From UBA940 sp031548515 (lineage in GTDB: Bacteria > Bacteroidota > Bacteroidia > Bacteroidales > Rikenellaceae), in assembly GCA_031548515.1 (NCBI GenBank), contig JAVBRB010000025.1:1-64000 (forward strand): a stretch of 64,000 nucleotides of DNA, given 5' to 3'. Under the pieces are notes generated by a model. The model had not been told where the DNA came from, searched no databases, and saw only the letters and a list, made by a program, of their open reading frames with translations. A program made the position numbers and the translations under genes. This document shows, one piece after another, positions 59,406-64,000 of the stretch. Position 1 is the first letter of the stretch. The number at the start of each line of letters is the position of its first letter.

Positions 59406-62405
59406 CTATATCTTACTTGATACTCTTTTTATTCTGCGCTTAAGATTTTTATCATTGGTTTTATATGCTGATAAGTCGTTCTTGATACCTCGTAATTTCG
59501 ACTTGGAAATATCAGTCCTGTTTGCAAATTCGTTTATGATCGTAATTGCAATATCAATATTGTCGTTAGAGGTAACTTTTTGGCGTAATATCAATATTAA
59601 ATCAGTAAGTATACTATCCTTGGCGCGTTTGGCTAGCAAAGTATAATATCCGCTCTCAGTTGAAAGATCTACGACAGTTCTGTTAGAAAAGTCGCTTAAT
59701 GGAATATTAAATAATGATAATGGATAATCTTTCAGCTTATTCACTGTTAAAGATTTAATTTTATTTGACATAATCTTCTTGAACGCTACGTTATCGCATA
59801 GAAACAGAATAAGATCAATTACTTGAGTTCTAGTCGATGATGTGACAGAAGATATTAAAGAGTTTAATTTTTCAATTATTTTATTGTTTGCCACTTCCAA
59901 TTTTCCATCCTTGTTTTTATATGTCAGGCAATGTTTTGTTAATCTTAAACTGCTGTCAAGGAAGTAATATGTATCAGTTAATATGATGTTAAATAAAGGG
60001 ACAAGTGAAAATCCTTTATCAAGCAGTTTTACTAAATGCTGATTGGTATGACCTCTGTATTTAGGGGCGTAAATAGCTAGCTCACTATTTGTTGATGTGT
60101 GATTATTCGTCGTTGAATATATAAGTATTATAAAATCAATAATGGCCTGTGCTTCTTCTTTATTATCAATGGTTTCTGTAATAAAGCTAACATCTGTGTC
60201 GTATTGTGGACTAGTAGGGTAACTTGGGTGTGCTTTTTTTCTATCATCAAATATTTTCCTATATATTTCAGATGGTTCTTTTTCTAAGGTACGATCTCCA
60301 ATGGTAGAAAAATAAGGTGTTAAGAAATGTATGTATTCAAGAATTTCATCTTTTGTTTTATTACGCATATCTCCTATTAAATCATTTATCTTATTTAAAA
60401 ATGTTTTAATTATAAAAGAAGATATATGAGGATGGGTCTGGAATATCCAGAGAACCTCATCTGCGTTATTGTCTTCTAAAGAAATAGTTTCTATCGCATC
60501 AATATAATTAGTAATCACATTAGACGATATAAGGTGTTGCCATTGATGTTCTGAGTATTCAACATCTCTGTCAATCCATTCTGTTGAGAGGTGTTTCAAC
60601 ATGAATGAACTTAATTCATGACAGAAGGTCTCATCCTGGTATAGTTTAAGTATTTCAGTGCGTATAATATCTAAATTAGCAGGAACGCCATCCTCATTAG
60701 TAGTCGTTATGTATTGGAATAAATAATTTTTAAGCGATTCTACTTCTTGATCTAGTAGTATTTTTGAGTAAGCACATATGCTTTTTACATCCGCAGTTTC
60801 AGAAATAATGTCTTCAAAATTATTGTTTATGCTGTTTACAATTGAAATATTAATATGGCTAGGCATCGGTTTGACCACATTTAACTTAGCGATCAAATCA
60901 AAATAATTCACAATCTCAGACTTGATATTATAAGTATAGACTTCTTTTAATTGGTCAGAGATGTATGAATAAACGATTTCTTCTTTATCAGGATTCTCAC
61001 TTAGGTATTTGAGAAGGACATCACTATTATATCCCACTATTTCATCTTGTATTTCATCGGGAATATCATTGTAAATAGAGTCTGCGTTCGTCAATATTTT
61101 TGTTATGACAGACGTTTCTACTCCTTTAGTTATGTGTTTAGTTGTTCTCAAAAATGTTTTTAAGTCTTTATGGCAAGCATCATTTTCTTCAGGATCAGAG
61201 CTGTATATACCATCAAGTATTAATTTTTTCTGAGTTATCAGCATTTTGTAATAATCGTTATATTCTTCTCGTATGATTAAAAGCGCACAAATAAGAGTCT
61301 CATATTTGTCGGAGAAATCATCGTCATAATTATTCAATTCTGCTGATAAATTATTGAAGAGTTGAATTATCCTTCGTGGATTTCGAGCAAACTCCTTTGA
61401 TAGTAAGTTTAGTGTCTCTGAGTTATATCCAAGGCTACTATTCTCATTAACTCTATTTGCCAGAGCTCGCATTTCTGTTGTCCCATAAGGTTTTATGCGG
61501 ATAACAACATTAAAGAATTTTCGTAAAAACTCTTCAGTCTCATCACTTTTTCTATTGAATAGATGCTTTTGCAAAGCTTCGTCATCTACAGGGATAATAA
61601 AGACAACACTTAACTGTTCATCACACAAAAATGTTTTAATATCTGTAAGAAGCTGGTAGGCTATATTGCTATCACATCGGTCGATGTTATCAATAACTAT
61701 GACTAGCTTATCTAAATCCTTTATTCCTTTATTATTGTCAATATATTTATACTTGAATCTGGATATTGAATTTGTCTTTTCGAATGAAGAATTTACAATC
61801 TCTTTGAAACAGTCTTCAAATTGCTCGGGAGCAAATAGATGTGGTTTAGTCACTGATATTTTTAATTCCTGAAATACGCCAGATATAATTGTATATAATA
61901 ATCCGCATAAAGGTATTAAAGATGCAATGCTGAATTTCCAATTATCGCTAATTTCCCACCATCTCAATGAAGCAACTATAGCTATCATGATTAATAACAC
62001 TATGATTACTTGAATCATTTTTGTGTTGTTAAGCTGATATTTTTTACCAATGTCTATAGATTCATTCTCGTAGAATTTTCTCATATAATCAGTCTCTTTA
62101 TAATTTAGACTAGATCTTAAATGACGAAGAAACATTCTTCTAAATGAATCATTGCAATACTGCCAGGCATCGTATGTTACAAAATGTACTTTAGGAGACT
62201 TCTGTAAATCAAAATCATGCTTGCAAGTTTCAATTATGGATGATTTGCCTGATCCCCAACTGCCAAAAAGACCGATAGTAAACACTTTGTCTGGCGGTGT
62301 GTTTTTGATTATCTTATTAAGATTGTCAGAATAGACTTTGGTTTTAAGAAAATCTGACTGTTCATCTAGTACGATCTCTTTATCAAGTACGAAATTTCTA
62401 CGCAT
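59406..62405 (-). CDS. KAP-family P-loop NTPase with inserted membrane segments
   Basis: 999 residues. Walker A GSWGSGKSS at 48-56 and Walker B LVIVIDNIDRCD at 234-245, with the DxxDR form typical of KAP NTPases. Between them two hydrophobic helices (about 130-147 and 158-178) place the protein in the inner membrane, as in classic KAP members. Residues near 340-365 (NPRRIIQLFNNL) match the sensor part of the ATPase. The remaining 600 residues are helical with no recognised domain and may be a recognition module. It has its own promoter and is followed by a PD-(D/E)XK nuclease gene. KAP proteins take part in phage exclusion in some known cases (PifA), so a defence role is plausible. Confidence 0.85.
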   Translation of the reverse strand: MRRNFVLDKEIVLDEQSDFLKTKVYSDNLNKIIKNTPPDKVFTIGLFGSWGSGKSSIIETCKHDFDLQKSPKVHFVTYDAWQYCNDSFRRMFLRHLRSSLNYKETDYMRKFYENESIDIGKKYQLNNTKMIQVIIVLLIMIAIVASLRWWEISDNWKFSIASLIPLCGLLYTIISGVFQELKISVTKPHLFAPEQFEDCFKEIVNSSFEKTNSISRFKYKYIDNNKGIKDLDKLVIVIDNIDRCDSNIAYQLLTDIKTFLCDEQLSVVFIIPVDDEALQKHLFNRKSDETEEFLRKFFNVVIRIKPYGTTEMRALANRVNENSSLGYNSETLNLLSKEFARNPRRIIQLFNNLSAELNNYDDDFSDKYETLICALLIIREEYNDYYKMLITQKKLILDGIYSSDPEENDACHKDLKTFLRTTKHITKGVETSVITKILTNADSIYNDIPDEIQDEIVGYNSDVLLKYLSENPDKEEIVYSYISDQLKEVYTYNIKSEIVNYFDLIAKLNVVKPMPSHINISIVNSINNNFEDIISETADVKSICAYSKILLDQEVESLKNYLFQYITTTNEDGVPANLDIIRTEILKLYQDETFCHELSSFMLKHLSTEWIDRDVEYSEHQWQHLISSNVITNYIDAIETISLEDNNADEVLWIFQTHPHISSFIIKTFLNKINDLIGDMRNKTKDEILEYIHFLTPYFSTIGDRTLEKEPSEIYRKIFDDRKKAHPSYPTSPQYDTDVSFITETIDNKEEAQAIIDFIILIYSTTNNHTSTNSELAIYAPKYRGHTNQHLVKLLDKGFSLVPLFNIILTDTYYFLDSSLRLTKHCLTYKNKDGKLEVANNKIIEKLNSLISSVTSSTRTQVIDLILFLCDNVAFKKIMSNKIKSLTVNKLKDYPLSLFNIPLSDFSNRTVVDLSTESGYYTLLAKRAKDSILTDLILILRQKVTSNDNIDIAITIINEFANRTDISKSKLRGIKNDLSAYKTNDKNLKRRIKRVSSKI

Positions 62406-62434
62406 TGGCTTTGTAGTTGTAGGTTAATATTCTC

Positions 62435-62466
62435 CAAATATAATGATTTGTAGCAACATAACACAA
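62435..62466 (-). promoter_or_regulatory. Promoter of the KAP/nuclease operon
   Basis: Minus strand: TTG at 62466-62464, 21 nt, then TATATTTG at 62442-62435, matching the Bacteroidetes consensus. Transcription would start about 23 nt ahead of the KAP ATG. Confidence 0.65.
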
Positions 62467-62520
62467 CTAAAAAACAGTCGGGCATTTCTAATGAAACAAT
62501 ATGGCGGAAAAATGTTTTAT

Positions 62521-62558
62521 TTGTGCGTAATTATATTCAGCTAAATCATGACGCAATT
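62521..62558 (+). repeat. Two-part direct repeat, right copy
   Basis: TTGTGCGTAA (62521-62530), 18 nt, TGACGCAATT (62549-62558), matching the copy at 53279-53319. It lies 48 nt beyond the stop of the SF2 helicase gene and about 80 nt upstream of the KAP promoter. Confidence 0.55.
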
Positions 62559-62605
62559 TTTAAGTGGGTATATCGGATTGATATTTTATAAATCGTGTCA
62601 TTGAA

Positions 62606-64000
62606 TTAGTATCGTCGAGAGAGTAACATCCAACCTCTGCTTTGAGTTTGGTTGTCCTGTGTTGTGTGGAAATATAGCCCTATATAATGTGAACAGCCCG
62701 ATTTCTTACAGGGTATGTCAAATCGGTTAAATATAGCCCACAGTTTATCGTTTATTTCAGAACTAGTGTAGCGAGTGTTCTCTTTGAACTCTTTATAAAT
62801 CGCGCGTCTAACACCTGTCGAGAGCATCTTTTTGTTAATCCTGCTCTGTTCGATAGCGTCCTGAATGGCATTGGTTTTATAGCCTGTTTGAGCAACTCCG
62901 TCAAATCCCAATTCAGCAATTCCCTCGCAGATAACTTTGTAACTTTTGGCTATCAGGCTCAGGTACTCTTTGTCATATTCATTCTTGGAATACATAAGTT
63001 TCCGCACTTGTTCCAATGCCAGCTTGTTGAGTTCAATTTGGCTCATTGAGATGGACGGGTCGATTATGCGCCTATCCTTATCGGTCGTTGCAAAGAAACA
63101 ATGCCTGTAATCCACATTGAACGCCTTGCTGTCCTCATATTCTTTAAGAATTCTGGACGCTTTTTTATATATACCCTTTATATATTCCTCTCTGAAGACA
63201 TTGTTATACATAAACAGGTTGCGTTCTCCTGTTGGCAGGACAAATTCGGAGTAATCAACTTTATCCATAGCCTGCCTTAGAATGAAGCGTTCTCCGTAAA
63301 TTCTGGAGTTCCGATGCAACTTATGGAACAGGGCATAGATACCGTGCTGTTCGTTTAGGAATTTCTCACGATCCTCGCGTTTCCAGATTTTTGCTTTGGC
63401 GTTGTAGTTGGTTATATGGATGAGTCTTGCTATGCCATTTCTAAATCGCCCTGATATCTGGATTGCTTCTGTGGTCGGATCGATGAGCGAATACGGTGCT
63501 GAGAACACCTCTGTAACCATTATCACTATCGGCTTATATGATAACTCTATATCGACGGCCGAGTAAAAACGGCTCGTGAAGAAGTTGAATCTGTTTAGTG
63601 TCACATCCTCGCCGACCTCGTTGAGCCTGTCGAATACATTAGTGTAGCCTTTGTCAATCAGCTTATCTCGGCTCTCGGTACTGCAATAGATGTTGGACTT
63701 CTTTTTTATATCCAGATGCTCTATAATCATGTCGATACCTTTTGTAGAATTGTGAAAAAAGCAGACGGTTTCATTGTTTGGCAGTTCCTTTAGGTATTTG
63801 CGGAGCGTGGTATATACGTTGTTGGTTGGCACAAGCGTCAAATCTTGACGGTAATCATAGTCAGGTACGATTTTAATCATTTTGAAGCCCTGTTTCTCAA
63901 AGCGGGGGTCTTCAATGATTATCGGGGTGGCAGATACCATTGCCTTGCCCTTTGCCCGAAAGAAGTCATTTATCGGCAGGGTAATCGTTTTTCTGTAACC
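62606..64000 (-). CDS. SF2 (DEAD/DEAH-type) helicase of mobile-element type, 5' end outside window
   Basis: 465 codons are visible and the frame stays open to base 64000, so the N-terminus with the nucleotide-binding motifs is missing. Visible: motif III VSATPII about 20 residues from the edge, ETVCFFHNSTKGIDMI as the start of the second RecA lobe, and motif VI as QISGRFRNG. The C-terminal 250 residues are helical and basic without a known domain. Large helicases of this kind occur on Bacteroidetes conjugative elements and prophages near primase genes. It is transcribed towards the KAP gene but ends 140 nt before the KAP promoter. Confidence 0.78.
   Translation of the reverse strand, partial: GYRKTITLPINDFFRAKGKAMVSATPIIIEDPRFEKQGFKMIKIVPDYDYRQDLTLVPTNNVYTTLRKYLKELPNNETVCFFHNSTKGIDMIIEHLDIKKKSNIYCSTESRDKLIDKGYTNVFDRLNEVGEDVTLNRFNFFTSRFYSAVDIELSYKPIVIMVTEVFSAPYSLIDPTTEAIQISGRFRNGIARLIHITNYNAKAKIWKREDREKFLNEQHGIYALFHKLHRNSRIYGERFILRQAMDKVDYSEFVLPTGERNLFMYNNVFREEYIKGIYKKASRILKEYEDSKAFNVDYRHCFFATTDKDRRIIDPSISMSQIELNKLALEQVRKLMYSKNEYDKEYLSLIAKSYKVICEGIAELGFDGVAQTGYKTNAIQDAIEQSRINKKMLSTGVRRAIYKEFKENTRYTSSEINDKLWAIFNRFDIPCKKSGCSHYIGLYFHTTQDNQTQSRGWMLLSRRY

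Noticed and set aside
1..64000. CRISPR array
   Set aside because: No regularly spaced short repeats were seen; the only near-identical repeats are genes or the two-part elements at 53279 and 62521.

Overview
The window is Bacteroidales chromosomal DNA, most likely Alistipes/Rikenellaceae-like. That is an inference from SusC/SusD, ECF sigma/FecR, a Mfa-type fimbrial cluster, DUF3575/DUF5119/DUF4906 proteins and promoters of the Bacteroidetes type (TTG, about 20 nt, TAnnTTTG). Bases 1 to about 49,900 look like GC-balanced core and accessory chromosome. From about 50,000 to the right end the DNA is clearly AT-richer and looks like a decayed integrative element with cargo.

Layout. 1-8,290 (+): rpsP (cut by the window edge), rimM, mnmA, a secreted EEP-fold hydrolase, ppdK, gdhA and a DUF3008 gene. 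8,318-13,983 (-): a five-gene operon reading NamZ-type muramidase, GH20 hexosaminidase, YqeY protein, BASS transporter, secreted Gfo/Idh/MocA oxidoreductase; it fits salvage of peptidoglycan amino sugars. 14,065-17,861 (+): mazG, gamma-carbonic anhydrase, an MFS permease, a small outer-membrane barrel, a DUF202 protein. 18,267-27,193 (+): a seven-gene fimbrial operon (DUF3575, DUF5119 anchor candidate, four fimbrillins, DUF4906/LamG-like tip candidate). All five exported pilin-like proteins have a TR(A/G) or SRG motif 24-33 residues after the lipobox cysteine. 27,297-35,430 (-): five tandem DUF1254/DUF1214 paralogues followed by an outer-membrane barrel gene. 35,902-49,749 (-): a polysaccharide utilization locus, transcribed ECF sigma, FecR anti-sigma, SusC, SusD, SusE-like lipoprotein, GH2 beta-mannosidase, unknown lipoprotein, DUF4380 lipoprotein. 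Between fecR and susC there is an opposite-strand terminator and promoter-like box, which suggests a DonS-like antisense RNA.

49,860-50,650 holds two diverged copies of a tRNA 3' end plus terminator, and an integrase cut to its N-terminal arm domain. To the right lie a ParDE toxin-antitoxin pair with a visible operator, a lipoprotein/leucine-rich-repeat pair, two small overlapping genes, and two candidate defence modules. Module 1 is a RecD-like helicase with a duplicated unknown C-terminal domain, followed by a TPR protein with a cold-shock-like tail. Module 2 is a membrane-inserted KAP NTPase followed by a PD-(D/E)XK nuclease, with its own promoter. Two short two-part direct repeats (53,279 and 62,521) bracket this block. 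The window ends inside an SF2 helicase gene typical of mobile elements.

The best candidates for something undescribed are the two defence-like modules with their bracketing repeats, the five-copy DUF1254 array, the antisense RNA at susC and the unrecognised lipoprotein of the polysaccharide locus. All assignments come from reading the sequence; no database search was run.
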